In this document: one piece after another, positions 41,795 through 50,960 of the stretch | Layout of the letters: each line of letters opens with the position of its first letter | Numbering within the stretch: position 1 is the stretch's first letter | NCBI GenBank assembly: GCA_910578405.1 | Contig: CAJTQO010000021.1 | Location: 1 to 57,176, forward strand | Source: an uncultured Lachnospiraceae bacterium | GTDB lineage: Bacteria; Bacillota; Clostridia; Lachnospirales; Lachnospiraceae | DNA length: 57,176 nt | Direction of reading: 5' to 3' | The notes under the pieces: model-generated | Databases searched by the model: none | What the model saw: the letters and a program-made list of their open reading frames with translations, nothing else | Told to the model about the DNA's origin: nothing | Made by a program: the position numbers and the translations under genes

Positions 41795-41813
41795 CGGCGC
41801 CTCCAAAGCGCCG
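41795..41813 (-). promoter_or_regulatory. Leader hairpin of the NlpC/P60 gene
   Basis: CGGCGC and GCGCCG arms with a 7-base loop, 30 bases before the start codon. The nearby ACAAATTTGT palindrome (41824-41833) may be an operator. Confidence 0.35.
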
Positions 41814-41852
41814 TACAAATATTACAAATTTGTTACAACTTATTACAGGGAT

Positions 41853-41881
41853 ATTATAGCAACTCTTCCCCCTCCTGTCAA
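41853..41881 (-). promoter_or_regulatory. Consensus sigma-A promoter of the NlpC/P60 gene
   Basis: Minus strand TTGACA (41881-41876), exactly 17 bases, and TATAAT (41858-41853): a perfect consensus promoter. Confidence 0.9.
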
Positions 41882-41910
41882 ATACTTATGCGAAGAAATT
41901 TTTGGAATTT

Positions 41911-43581
41911 TTATGCCTTCTGCACCCGGATACCGGCTTCACCCTCCTCTGGATCATTATCCAAAACGGAAAATGCAATATTCGTTGCATGATCAGCCAC
42001 CCTTTCCAAACCGGACACAATATCCGAAAATAACATTCCGGCTTCCGGACTGCATTCGTTCCTTGTCAGCCTTTCCACATGGGCTCTTTGCAGCTCCCGC
42101 TCCTTCTCATCCACTGCGTCCTCCAAATGCAGGATGTCTTCCAGATGTTCTTCCGAACCGCTGGAATACATCTCTATGGAAAAACGAATCAGCGTGTTCA
42201 CCATATTCAGCATTTCCCCAAGCTCTTTCTGCGCCACGTTGCTAAATCCGACTCCAGAACTTATCCGCCGCTGCGCCGCATCGGCCACGTTTTCCGCATG
42301 ATCCCCGATACGTTCTATATCATTCACTACATGGAACAGGGCGCCTATCCCCTTCAAGTCTTCGATTGGCAAAGTGGTCTGGTTAATTTTTACCAAATAA
42401 TTGGTAATGGCATGGTTTAGAAAATTAATGTTTTTCTCCACTTCGTATACTTCTTCAATATCGGACTCATCCAATGTAATCAGCGCATTCATGGCACGGT
42501 TCAGATTTTCGGAAGCAAGGGAAGCCATACGCTCTATTTCATTCATCACTTCCACCACTGCCGTTGCCGGGTTAAACACTACCTTTTCCCCTATGTATTT
42601 CAATTGGAAGCTGTCCCTGTAATCCACTTTCTTATCATCTCCCGGTATCAGCAGATATGTCAGTTTCACAATCAGATTAGAGAAAGGAAACAAAATAATA
42701 ACCTGGAATATTTTAATTATGGTATGTGCATTGGCTATAAAACGCCCATAATTCCCTCCGGAAAATTCTAACAGCAAATCCACCGCCAAATCTATGCCAA
42801 CCAATAAAATGAGATACAGAATTGCAGTTCCGATTATGTTGAACAAAAGATGGATCATCGCCGCACGCTTGGCGTCCTTTTTACCAGTCAAAGAAGCCAG
42901 AACCGCAGAAGCGCAGGCGCCAATATTGCACCCTAATATGATATAGAGACTGATGGGCAGGGCCAGCAGTCCCTGGTTTGCCATCAGCAGCACGATGCTT
43001 ACCGTAACAGAAGAGCTTTGTATCACAGCCGTAATCACAGTGCCCATCAGTATGGCAAGCAAAGGGCTGTGCAGAGATTTTAACAGAGTCATTACGTTTG
43101 GATTATCTTTCATGCCGGACATGGCGCTGGACATACTGCTCAATCCAAGAAACAGGATGCCAAAACCTACAATCACTTCACCAATCCGCTCCACTTTCTG
43201 CTTCCCCTTGCCCATCATCATTGTCAGCACACCAGCCAGCAAAATGACAGGCGCAGCTTCGGACAGGTTAAAAGACACCAACTGGGATGTAATCGTAGTG
43301 CCGATATTGGCGCCATAGATAACCCCTGCCGCCTGATAAAGCGTCATAAGCCCGGAGTTGACAAAACTGACCACCATCACCGTACACGCTGATGAAGACT
43401 GAATCACGCCGGTAAAAATAATGCCTACAATCAACCCAGTGAAACGGTTCTTTGTAAACATTTCCAAGATGGAGCGCAGCCTTGCTCCTGCTACTTTTTC
43501 GATGCTTTCGCTCATTACTGTCATCCCAAATAAAAACAACCCCAACCCGCCTGCCATTGATAGTAAAATATCCGCACCCAT
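41911..43581 (-). CDS. Na+/phosphate cotransporter with PhoU-like domain
   Basis: A 556-residue NptA/YjbB-type transporter. Two inverted Na/Pi repeats carry the QSSS signatures (residues 61-64 in QSSSACTVM and about 190 in QSSSVTVSIV). About eight membrane helices fill residues 1-310. The C-terminal third (about 340-545) is a helical PhoU-like domain (ALFHVVNDIERIGDHAENVA and SGLERVADHATNIA). It may import or export phosphate; direction is not shown by sequence. GAAGG precedes the ATG. A weak TTTACG/TCTAAT promoter may lie near 43665-43700. Confidence 0.93.
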   Translation of the reverse strand: MGADILLSMAGGLGLFLFGMTVMSESIEKVAGARLRSILEMFTKNRFTGLIVGIIFTGVIQSSSACTVMVVSFVNSGLMTLYQAAGVIYGANIGTTITSQLVSFNLSEAAPVILLAGVLTMMMGKGKQKVERIGEVIVGFGILFLGLSSMSSAMSGMKDNPNVMTLLKSLHSPLLAILMGTVITAVIQSSSVTVSIVLLMANQGLLALPISLYIILGCNIGACASAVLASLTGKKDAKRAAMIHLLFNIIGTAILYLILLVGIDLAVDLLLEFSGGNYGRFIANAHTIIKIFQVIILFPFSNLIVKLTYLLIPGDDKKVDYRDSFQLKYIGEKVVFNPATAVVEVMNEIERMASLASENLNRAMNALITLDESDIEEVYEVEKNINFLNHAITNYLVKINQTTLPIEDLKGIGALFHVVNDIERIGDHAENVADAAQRRISSGVGFSNVAQKELGEMLNMVNTLIRFSIEMYSSGSEEHLEDILHLEDAVDEKERELQRAHVERLTRNECSPEAGMLFSDIVSGLERVADHATNIAFSVLDNDPEEGEAGIRVQKA

Positions 43582-43733
43582 ATCGTACCTTCATCCCTTC
43601 TTTTATCCTGGGCATGTCCGTCCTTCCCTGCCGTTAGGGAATTGCCCATAAATGTTTTTCTTCTTAACATTAGAACTTTTGTTCTGCCTTCCGTAAAAAC
43701 TGTCTGCAAATGGCATTGGTTGTGGACATTTCC

Positions 43734-44657
43734 TTAGGAAAGCCCATGATAATGCCTGCCTTCTTTGATATCACGCCCAATTTGTGTTTTTAATTCCTCT
43801 TTTCCGTGGAATTTCCGCTCTGCACGTTTAAACCTAAGCAGCGAAACCTGTATCTGCGCGCCGTACACTTCCCTATCCAGGCCATAAATATAAGTCTCCA
43901 CGCCCATCTGCCGTTCTTCACTTACCGTAGGTTTATATCCAATATTTGTAATCCCGGCCATTTCCCCGCCTTCCAGCGTCACCCTGGAATAATATACCCC
44001 ATTGGGCGGAAGCAGTTTCCCTGCAGGCGCAAGCAAGTTTACCGTAGGCATTCCAATTGTCCTGCCAAACTGCCTGCCATGGACTACCGTACCTGAGATT
44101 TCATATGGCGCCCCTAACAGACAGGCCGCCTCTTCCATCCTGCCGCTTTCCACTGCCTGCCGTACTTGCGTGGAACTAACCGCTTTCCCATTATAGCATA
44201 CTTTCTCAATAATATGAACCTCATATCCGCATTTCCCTGCCATAGCCCGAAGTAAAGCCGCATCCCCTGCCCCTTTATCTCCAAAGGTTACATCCGTCCC
44301 CGCTGCCAGATAAGCCGTATGCATCCGTTTCACCAAAATGTCGGTAATAAAATCCTCCGGCGATATGGCTGCCGTTTCATATGTCAGGGGAAATTCCACC
44401 AGGATATCAATCCCCATCTTTTCAAATGCCGCCCTTTTCTCTTCCCGGGTCATCAGCTCTTTCTCCATCCCGGTTCCAAACAGAGCGGAAGGGGGCGGGT
44501 CAAATGTAAAAACAGCCGCTTTTCTCCCATATTCCTTTTGTTCCAGTACACAGCGCAGCAACTTCTGATGCCCCAAATGAATCCCGTCAAACTTTCCAAT
44601 GGCCGCCGCCAATGGCCCCTCTATTTTAAATTCTGCCGTTTTCTGAATTACCTGCAT
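43734..44657 (-). CDS. ribF: Bifunctional riboflavin kinase/FAD synthetase
   Basis: A 307-residue enzyme making FMN and FAD from riboflavin. The N-terminal adenylyltransferase domain has AIGKFDGIHLGHQKLL (about 19-34) and SSTQVRQAVESG. The C-terminal kinase domain has GRTIGMPTVNLL and ITNIGYKPTVSE. Length is standard. It follows truB by three bases and closes the rimP-nusA-infB operon. Confidence 0.97.
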   Translation of the reverse strand: MQVIQKTAEFKIEGPLAAAIGKFDGIHLGHQKLLRCVLEQKEYGRKAAVFTFDPPPSALFGTGMEKELMTREEKRAAFEKMGIDILVEFPLTYETAAISPEDFITDILVKRMHTAYLAAGTDVTFGDKGAGDAALLRAMAGKCGYEVHIIEKVCYNGKAVSSTQVRQAVESGRMEEAACLLGAPYEISGTVVHGRQFGRTIGMPTVNLLAPAGKLLPPNGVYYSRVTLEGGEMAGITNIGYKPTVSEERQMGVETYIYGLDREVYGAQIQVSLLRFKRAERKFHGKEELKTQIGRDIKEGRHYHGLS

Positions 44658-44660
44658 CTC

Positions 44661-45566
44661 TTACCCATTCTCCCTGAACATTTTAACCGGGATAAAACGC
44701 TCTTGCTCCGAACAATATTGGTAAATGCCATAAAACCTGCCCGCTTCATCGTACACTCTGACCTGCCCGTCGGGCGCTATGCCATTTTTCATACTGCCCA
44801 TATCCCGGTAAAAAGCATTGCCGTTTTCAATCAGCTTCTGAAACTGTTTATTCACCGTAACTTCCGGATACGCCAAAAAAACGCTGTCCACCGGAAGGAT
44901 TTTCCCTTCCAGTTCCCCGGCGTCCCGCAATGCTTCCACTTCCGCCAGGCGCAGCGCCTCTTCCACCCGGAAACTGCCTGCCCTGGTGCGCACTAATCCG
45001 GCCATAGCTCCCCCGCAGTCCAATTTCTGCCCAATATCATGACAAAGGGTGCGGATATACGTCCCTTTTGAGCAGGAAACGAGCATGGTCACATAGGGCA
45101 GGCGGATTTCTTCTATTTCTATTTTATAAATTTGTATCTGCCGTGGCTTGCGCTCCACCACTTTTCCTTCCCTTGCCAGTTCATACAGTTTTTTCCCGTT
45201 TACTTTTAAGGCGGAATACATAGGGGGAATTTGGGCATAACCGCCCAAAAAGGACGAAACAGCTTCCTGCACTTCTTCCGGCGTCGCCTTTATTTCCTTC
45301 CGGTTAAGGACAGAGCCTGTCATATCCTGTGTATCCGTTTCACAGCCAAGCTGCAGCACAGCCCGGTACTCCTTGCCCTCATCCGTCAGCATCCCGCACA
45401 GCTTCGTCCCATTTCCCAGACAGACAGGAAGCGCCCCTTCCGCTGCCGGGTCTAATGTCCCGGTATGGCCTATTTTCTTCTGTTTCAAGATTCCCCGCAG
45501 CTTTGCAACCACATCATGGGAAGTATAACCGGCTTCTTTGTAAATATTGATTATTCCATGATACAT
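44661..45566 (-). CDS. truB: tRNA pseudouridine-55 synthase
   Basis: A 301-residue TruB that modifies U55 in the T loop of tRNAs. The catalytic Asp lies in HTGTLDPAAEGALPVCLG; YRAVLQLGCETDTQD and SCSKGTYIRTLCHDIG are the other conserved blocks, and a PUA-like tail follows. The start at 45566 gives the usual N-terminus YHGIINIYKEAGYTSHDV; 13 extra upstream codons are non-homologous. It lies between nrnA and ribF. Confidence 0.96.
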   Translation of the reverse strand: MYHGIINIYKEAGYTSHDVVAKLRGILKQKKIGHTGTLDPAAEGALPVCLGNGTKLCGMLTDEGKEYRAVLQLGCETDTQDMTGSVLNRKEIKATPEEVQEAVSSFLGGYAQIPPMYSALKVNGKKLYELAREGKVVERKPRQIQIYKIEIEEIRLPYVTMLVSCSKGTYIRTLCHDIGQKLDCGGAMAGLVRTRAGSFRVEEALRLAEVEALRDAGELEGKILPVDSVFLAYPEVTVNKQFQKLIENGNAFYRDMGSMKNGIAPDGQVRVYDEAGRFYGIYQYCSEQERFIPVKMFRENG

Positions 45567-45655
45567 CTTTTGTCCATCCCCTTTCCCATCCTTATGGCTT
45601 CCCACTGCGCTTCCTGCTTTCCCGCTTTCAGGAAATTGGCGGCTTTTCAGCGCTT

Positions 45656-46618
45656 TTACAATATTCCAGCCGCCTTGAGCTGCCGCTCAATATGTAAGGA
45701 AAGGTTATTGACCACATCATGGAAAGTTCCTTTCATTGTACAGCCTGCCGCTCGCACATGTCCGCCGCCGCCAAAAAATACAGCCAATTTCGCCACATCC
45801 ACATTCCCTTTGGAGCGCAGGCTGACTTTATATTCCTGCACGCCAGTCTGATACATAAAAATGGCGCATTCCACTCCTGCCGTCTGGTTTAAGTGACTGA
45901 CAATCCCATCCAAATCTTTGGAATCGGCATGGTAAAAATCCAATGTCTTTTTCGCCAGGCCGCTGACAACGCACTTTCCATCCATAAACTGAATGCTTTC
46001 CAACAGGGCGCGCCCTAAGAGCAGGTTTTGTACATAGGTCTTTTGATAAAATGTTTTCTCGATGACTTCTGAAAAATCAAATCCAAACGAAATCAGTTTC
46101 CCCACTATTTCCAATGTCTTGGGAGAAGTATTGGAATAACGCAGCGCACCCGTATCATGTATAATGCCAATATAAATTGCCTTTGCTATTTCCACATCCA
46201 ATTCTTCCATATCCATCACATCAAAAACCAACTCACTGGTGGAACTTGCCTGGGCATCCACATAATTTACATCCCCACAGCCCGGATTGCTGACATGATG
46301 ATCTATATTGATGGTTTTTTCCGCATCCGCAAAAAACTTCTCTGCCCCGCCCAAACGTTCCTTGGCTGTATCCAGAGCAAAAAAGACATCATAGCTTTCC
46401 ACATCCGTACAAAAATCCGTACGGATGTGTTCCACACCGCAGATACAGGAAAACACATCTGCAGGCTGCTCTAAAAATACATCAATTCGTTTGTTGGGAA
46501 ACACTTTGACCAAATACTGGTATAGCGCCATACATGCTCCCACGCAGTCCCCATCCGGCCGGATATGCCCGCCGATTCCTATGGTGTTTGCATGGGCCGC
46601 TTCATCTTTAATCCTCAT
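45656..46618 (-). CDS. nrnA: DHH-family phosphoesterase (NrnA-like nanoRNase/pAp phosphatase)
   Basis: A 320-residue DHH/DHHA1 enzyme expected to degrade short RNA oligomers and dephosphorylate pAp. Motif I is GGHIRPDGDCVGACM with metal-binding His and Asp, the DHH motif is in INIDHHVSN, and the DHHA1 glycine block is FGGGGHVRAAGC. It overlaps rbfA by 11 bases and precedes truB, its usual place in Firmicutes operons. pAp activity is inferred from family. Confidence 0.93.
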   Translation of the reverse strand: MRIKDEAAHANTIGIGGHIRPDGDCVGACMALYQYLVKVFPNKRIDVFLEQPADVFSCICGVEHIRTDFCTDVESYDVFFALDTAKERLGGAEKFFADAEKTINIDHHVSNPGCGDVNYVDAQASSTSELVFDVMDMEELDVEIAKAIYIGIIHDTGALRYSNTSPKTLEIVGKLISFGFDFSEVIEKTFYQKTYVQNLLLGRALLESIQFMDGKCVVSGLAKKTLDFYHADSKDLDGIVSHLNQTAGVECAIFMYQTGVQEYKVSLRSKGNVDVAKLAVFFGGGGHVRAAGCTMKGTFHDVVNNLSLHIERQLKAAGIL

Positions 46619-46976
46619 TTCCAGTCCCCCTGTTCACTTCGTCAATTAATTTGGACATATTAACGCCATAAGCAATGGACTGATCCATAATAAACGTAAT
46701 CTCCGGCGTATTTCTCAGATTCACTTCCTTTGCCAGTTGATTCTTAATATAGCCGGTGGCGCTTTTGAGTCCCTCCAGCGTGCTTTTTTGAGCCTCTTCA
46801 TCCCCCAGCACGCTAATCCACGCCTTACAAGTCTTTAAATCAGGAGACACCTCCACGGAAACCACGGAAGTCAGCGGATTTATGCGCGGATCTTTTATTC
46901 CGCCGCGTATAATTTCCGCCAGCGCACGCTGCACTTCCCCATTAATCCTTGTATTCTTTAAACTGTTTTTCCTCAT
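46608..46976 (-). CDS. rbfA: Ribosome-binding factor A
   Basis: A 122-residue KH-fold factor for 16S rRNA maturation and 30S assembly. Family sequence includes VQRALAEIIRGGIKDPRI, VSVEVSPDLKTCKAWISVLG and LRNTPEITFIMDQSI. It lies 46 bases after infB and overlaps nrnA. Confidence 0.96.
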   Translation of the reverse strand: MRKNSLKNTRINGEVQRALAEIIRGGIKDPRINPLTSVVSVEVSPDLKTCKAWISVLGDEEAQKSTLEGLKSATGYIKNQLAKEVNLRNTPEITFIMDQSIAYGVNMSKLIDEVNRGTGNED

Positions 46977-47022
46977 TTATTACCCCCGTTCCTTGTTGTC
47001 CTTGTATATCCCACGCTTCAAC

Positions 47023-50000
47023 TTATCTTGGCACTTCAACCATAATATAAGCTTCCACAATATCCAGCTCCTGCATCTGGTCAAAATTTTCAAATACAAG
47101 GCCGCATTCGAACCCTGCTTTCACTTCCTTCACATCATCTTTAAACCGTTTCAGAGAAGCAAGCGTTCCTTCGTAAATCTGATCGCCCTCCCTCATAATG
47201 CGAATCTTGCAATCTCTCTGGAACATACCGTCCAGTACATAGGAGCCGGCAATATTCCCGATGGCGGACGCTTTGAAAATCTGACGCACTTCCGCGTGGC
47301 CGATGACTTTCTCTTCAAAAACAGGATCCAACATTCCTTTCATTGCGGACTCCACATCTTCGATTGCCTGGTAAATGACCTTATAAAGCCTGATATCCAC
47401 GCCTTCCCGCTCCGCAATCGTCTTTGCCATGGCATCCGGCCTTACATTGAAACCGATAATAATCGCAGAAGATGCGGAAGCCAATGATACATCCGATTCA
47501 TTGATGGCTCCTACGCCGCCATGGATGCATTTTACCACCACTTCTTCATTGGACAGTTTTAATAAACTCTGTTTTACCGCTTCCACACTGCCCTGTACAT
47601 CCGCTTTGATAATCAGATTCAGCTCCTTCAGGTTGCCTGCCTGAATCTGTGTAAACAAATCATCCAGTGACATCTTGGCCTTCGTGTCTTCCAACATACG
47701 CTCTTTATTTTGCGCCAAATAAGTTTCTGCATAAGATTTTGCCGTTTTATCGCTTTCATGGGCAATAAACACTTCCCCTGCGCTTGGCACATCGGAAAGG
47801 CCAAGAATTTCCACCGGAGTAGACGGCAAAGCCTCTTTTACTCTTCTTCCTTTATCGTCAATCATTGCCCTTACTTTGCCGTGGCTGGCCCCTGCGGAAA
47901 TAAAATCGCCTACATGCAGCGTTCCCTTCTGTACCAGCACCGTCGCTACCGGGCCGCGCCCCTTATCCAATTCCGCTTCAATCACAAGGCCCCTTGCCTG
48001 TCTCTTGGCATTGGCTTTCAGTTCCAGAATTTCCGCCGTAAGAAGAATCGTCTCCAGCAAGTTGTCAATCCCTTCGCCGGATTTTGCGGATACAGGCACA
48101 AATTCCGTGCTTCCGCCCCAATCCACAGGAATCAGTTCATGCTCTGTCATTTCCTGCTTTACCCTGTCAATGTTGGCATTGGGCTTATCTATTTTATTCA
48201 CTGCCACAATAATCTCAATTCCGGCTGCCTTTGCATGATTAATCGCCTCAACGGTCTGCGGCATCACACCATCGTCCGCTGCCACTACCAAAATGGCGAT
48301 ATCCGTGGCATTGGCGCCGCGCATACGCATTGCCGTAAATGCCTCATGGCCGGGTGTATCCAGGAAAGTGATTTTTTCAGAACCCACCCGGACTGTATAT
48401 GCCCCGATATGCTGCGTAATGCCGCCTGCTTCTTTATCCGTAACGTTCGTTTTACGGATGGCGTCCAAAAGGGACGTTTTGCCATGGTCTACATGCCCCA
48501 TAACACAGATGACAGGAGGACGCTTGGTCATGCTTTCTTCCGCTTCTTCATCCTCTTTCAGCAGTTCTTCAATGACATCCACTTTTACCTCTTTTTCACA
48601 GATTATGTCGTATTCGATGGCAATGTTTTCCGCTTCTTCATAAGAAAGCTCAGAATTTACCGTCATAATCTTGCCCTGCAAAAACAGTTTCTTAATAATT
48701 GCGGATGGCTGCATTTTCATTTTGTCTGCCAGTTCCTTTATGGTCAGGGAATCCGGAATTACAATCACCTTAATTTGCTCTTCCTTTACATCGGATGCTT
48801 TCTTCTCCGGCTTAATAAACTTCCCGGCTTTATTCCTGTTAGACGCCTTTGCCTCGTCCTCTTCATAAATCAGATCCTTCTTAGAGCGTTTATCCCTCTC
48901 TTGGCTAATTCTGCGCTTTTCTTCATCCCTGTGCTTTTCCTGATCCTTAACCGGGCTCTCCGGTACGAATCCTTTACCGGGCGCAGGCTTTCTGAATCGA
49001 TTGTCCTGCCCTCCATTGCCTCTGTTAGGGCGTTCATTATTCCCATAAGGGCGGTTGCCGCCCTGGCCGCCGCCAGCGCTGCGCCGATCCCCCTGATTAT
49101 TTTCAAAGGGCCTGCGGTTCTGGCCTTCATATCTTCTACCATCTCCACGATTTTCATTCCTGTTGTCACTCCGGTTATCTTTCCTATAATCCGTCCTTCT
49201 GGACTGGTCATTGCCCCTTGGCCTATCTTGTCTTGGCCTATCCTGCCTGGTATTGTCCTGACGGCTGGCGCCCTGGCGGCCGGATTCCTGCCGGTTCCCC
49301 TGACGGCCGGATTCCTGCCTTGCATTTCCCTGTCTGTTGTAATCCTGACGGCCGGATTCCTGTCTGGCATTTCCCTGCCTGGTATTCTCCTGACGGCCCG
49401 ATTCCTGCCTGGACGCTGCATTCCGCCCGGATTCCTGTCTGGCATTCTCTTGGCTGTTTTCCTGCTTTGCCGCAGTTTCCACACTCCCTGTTTCCTGCTT
49501 TACGGCCTCCGCACCGCTGTTTGCCGGCTTTTCCCTTTCCATACTGCCGGATTCCTGTCCTGCGCCTTGCTGTGCCCCACTTACCGGCGGCACATTTTGC
49601 GCCATATTTTCCAAAACGGTTCCATTCCGGCCAGTATCCGCTTTTCCGGCCTCCTGCATAGCATTCCCCGCGCCGACAGCCTGGTTCCCTGCCACAGCGG
49701 CCGTAGTTCCCGCTGCCTGTTCCATTTCTGCTTTCCGAGGTTCCGTTTTCACTTTCTGTTCTTTCTTTGGCGTATAATTGGACGCAGGAATCATAGTAAC
49801 CGGAGGCGTTGGAGATGGCGGGGTCAAAGGCTTAATCGGACGGTGCGGCGCCGGCTTCTCCTGCCGGGTTCCCTGCTTCCCATTGCCCTGTTTTATGTTA
49901 TTGCCGCCGGATTTGGATGCATTATTTCCAGACTTTGCATTTGCGCCCCCCTGCTTTGCGCCGCTGTTGGCGGACTTTCCATTCCCGCTGCCTGCTTTGG

Positions 50001-50373
50001 CGCTGCCGCCCCCGGCTTTCTCATTGTTTCCTCCGCTTTTCCCATTATTGCCGCTTTGCTGCGTTTTCCTGCCTCCGCCCTGCTGAGTGCGCTGCTGCCC
50101 AGGCATCTTGCTGTTTTGGGGATTGCCCACAATAATGATTTTCTTCTTTTTCTTTGGTTGCTCCGCTCCCGCTTCTCCCGATTTTGCCATAGGTTTTTCC
50201 TCTTTCACTTCTTCATTTTTCGTAAAATGTCTTTTTACAAGCGCAATCACATCCTCTTCAATGGAACTGCTCACTGACTTTATCTCAATGCCTTTTTCCT
50301 GCAAAAAAGCCAATACTTCTTTATTTTGCCTGTCTAATTCCTTTGCAAGTTCATGTACTCTCATTTTCGCCAT
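47023..50373 (-). CDS. infB: Translation initiation factor IF-2, long form
   Basis: A 1116-residue initiator-tRNA-recruiting GTPase. An IF2-N domain (about 1-55) is followed by a roughly 450-residue disordered linker rich in Gly, Asn, Gln, Arg and Ser. A second IF2-N-like domain lies near 535-600. The GTPase has VMGHVDHGKTSLLD (about 622-635), DTPGHEAF and NKIDKP, followed by domains II-IV. It is far longer than Bacillus IF-2 because of the linker, which contains RQESGRQ-type repeats (DNA 49255-49460). ATG 50373 follows GGAGG. Confidence 0.97.
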   Translation of the reverse strand: MAKMRVHELAKELDRQNKEVLAFLQEKGIEIKSVSSSIEEDVIALVKRHFTKNEEVKEEKPMAKSGEAGAEQPKKKKKIIIVGNPQNSKMPGQQRTQQGGGRKTQQSGNNGKSGGNNEKAGGGSAKAGSGNGKSANSGAKQGGANAKSGNNASKSGGNNIKQGNGKQGTRQEKPAPHRPIKPLTPPSPTPPVTMIPASNYTPKKEQKVKTEPRKAEMEQAAGTTAAVAGNQAVGAGNAMQEAGKADTGRNGTVLENMAQNVPPVSGAQQGAGQESGSMEREKPANSGAEAVKQETGSVETAAKQENSQENARQESGRNAASRQESGRQENTRQGNARQESGRQDYNRQGNARQESGRQGNRQESGRQGASRQDNTRQDRPRQDRPRGNDQSRRTDYRKDNRSDNRNENRGDGRRYEGQNRRPFENNQGDRRSAGGGQGGNRPYGNNERPNRGNGGQDNRFRKPAPGKGFVPESPVKDQEKHRDEEKRRISQERDKRSKKDLIYEEDEAKASNRNKAGKFIKPEKKASDVKEEQIKVIVIPDSLTIKELADKMKMQPSAIIKKLFLQGKIMTVNSELSYEEAENIAIEYDIICEKEVKVDVIEELLKEDEEAEESMTKRPPVICVMGHVDHGKTSLLDAIRKTNVTDKEAGGITQHIGAYTVRVGSEKITFLDTPGHEAFTAMRMRGANATDIAILVVAADDGVMPQTVEAINHAKAAGIEIIVAVNKIDKPNANIDRVKQEMTEHELIPVDWGGSTEFVPVSAKSGEGIDNLLETILLTAEILELKANAKRQARGLVIEAELDKGRGPVATVLVQKGTLHVGDFISAGASHGKVRAMIDDKGRRVKEALPSTPVEILGLSDVPSAGEVFIAHESDKTAKSYAETYLAQNKERMLEDTKAKMSLDDLFTQIQAGNLKELNLIIKADVQGSVEAVKQSLLKLSNEEVVVKCIHGGVGAINESDVSLASASSAIIIGFNVRPDAMAKTIAEREGVDIRLYKVIYQAIEDVESAMKGMLDPVFEEKVIGHAEVRQIFKASAIGNIAGSYVLDGMFQRDCKIRIMREGDQIYEGTLASLKRFKDDVKEVKAGFECGLVFENFDQMQELDIVEAYIMVEVPR
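49255..49460 (-). repeat. In-frame tandem degenerate repeats in infB linker
   Basis: About seven imperfect copies of a plus-strand unit close to GACGGCCGGATTCCTGCC, each 18-36 bases apart in multiples of three, encode RQESGRQ-like units. The repeats stay in frame. Confidence 0.75.
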
Positions 50374-50704
50374 GCTCACTACCTCCGTCTCCTTCTTCCA
50401 ACGCTTCCAAATGCTTTCTTATGGATTTTGCAAACCCCTCCTCCGTAATGGCTAACGATGTGCGCATTTCTTTTCCCATGGCATGCCCCAGCTCTTCTTT
50501 CGTCCCATACCGGAACATCGGTACCTGATAAAAATTGCACATATTATAAAATTTCTTCTCCGTATTGCGGGATGCATCTTCGCTGATAACAACCAGCAGC
50601 GCCCTGCCTGCTTTCACTGCTTTCTCTACCGCAAATTCCCCGCTTGCCACGTTCCCGGATCTGACAGCCAGCCCAAACAAGGAATATATTTTATTCATTC
50701 TCAT
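50351..50704 (-). CDS. YlxQ-like L7Ae-family RNA-binding protein
   Basis: A 117-residue member of the L7Ae/L30e/S12e group, encoded between ylxR and infB as in most Firmicutes. The core has IYSLFGLAVRSGNVASGEFA and AGRALLVVISEDAS, followed by RTSLAITEEGFAKSI. It probably binds kink-turn RNA. The start at 50704 or 50698 overlaps ylxR by a few bases, and the 3' end overlaps infB by 23 bases, so the three are translationally coupled. Confidence 0.9.
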   Translation of the reverse strand: MRMNKIYSLFGLAVRSGNVASGEFAVEKAVKAGRALLVVISEDASRNTEKKFYNMCNFYQVPMFRYGTKEELGHAMGKEMRTSLAITEEGFAKSIRKHLEALEEGDGGSEHGENEST

Positions 50705-50957
50705 AAAATTCCCTTTCCAATTTCTCATAAATTTCATCCGGAATTTTAACTTTCAGAGAACGTTCCAAACCTTTATTCTTTCTTACCTTTTTCATACAGT
50801 CACCAGATTGGCACAGATAGGCGCCTCTGCCATTCTTTTTGCCCGTCGTGTCCAGAACGATGTCACCCTCCACTGTTTTCAGAATGCGTAGCATTTCTTT
50901 TTTGCTTTTCATCTCACCGCAGCCGACACACTGCCGCAAGGGAACTTTCTTCGCCAT
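50691..50957 (-). CDS. ylxR: YlxR (DUF448) nucleic-acid-binding protein
   Basis: An 88-residue basic protein of the YlxR family. The N-terminal PLRQCVGCGEMKSKKEMLRI and GRGAYLCQSGDCMKK are characteristic. Members have been described as RNA-binding or as regulators of gene expression; the role here is not shown. It lies three bases after nusA and overlaps ylxQ. Confidence 0.92.
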   Translation of the reverse strand: MAKKVPLRQCVGCGEMKSKKEMLRILKTVEGDIVLDTTGKKNGRGAYLCQSGDCMKKVRKNKGLERSLKVKIPDEIYEKLEREFYENE

Positions 50958-50960
50958 ATC

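Noticed and set aside
49255..49460. Regularly spaced repeats resembling a CRISPR array
   Set aside because: Units are short, degenerate, irregularly spaced in multiples of three and in frame with IF-2 codons, so they are protein repeats.
47710..50277. An 855-codon open frame on the plus strand
   Set aside because: It lies antisense to infB, whose domains are unmistakable. It is open only because the GC-rich low-complexity infB codons avoid stops on the other strand; no ribosome binding site or family match is seen.
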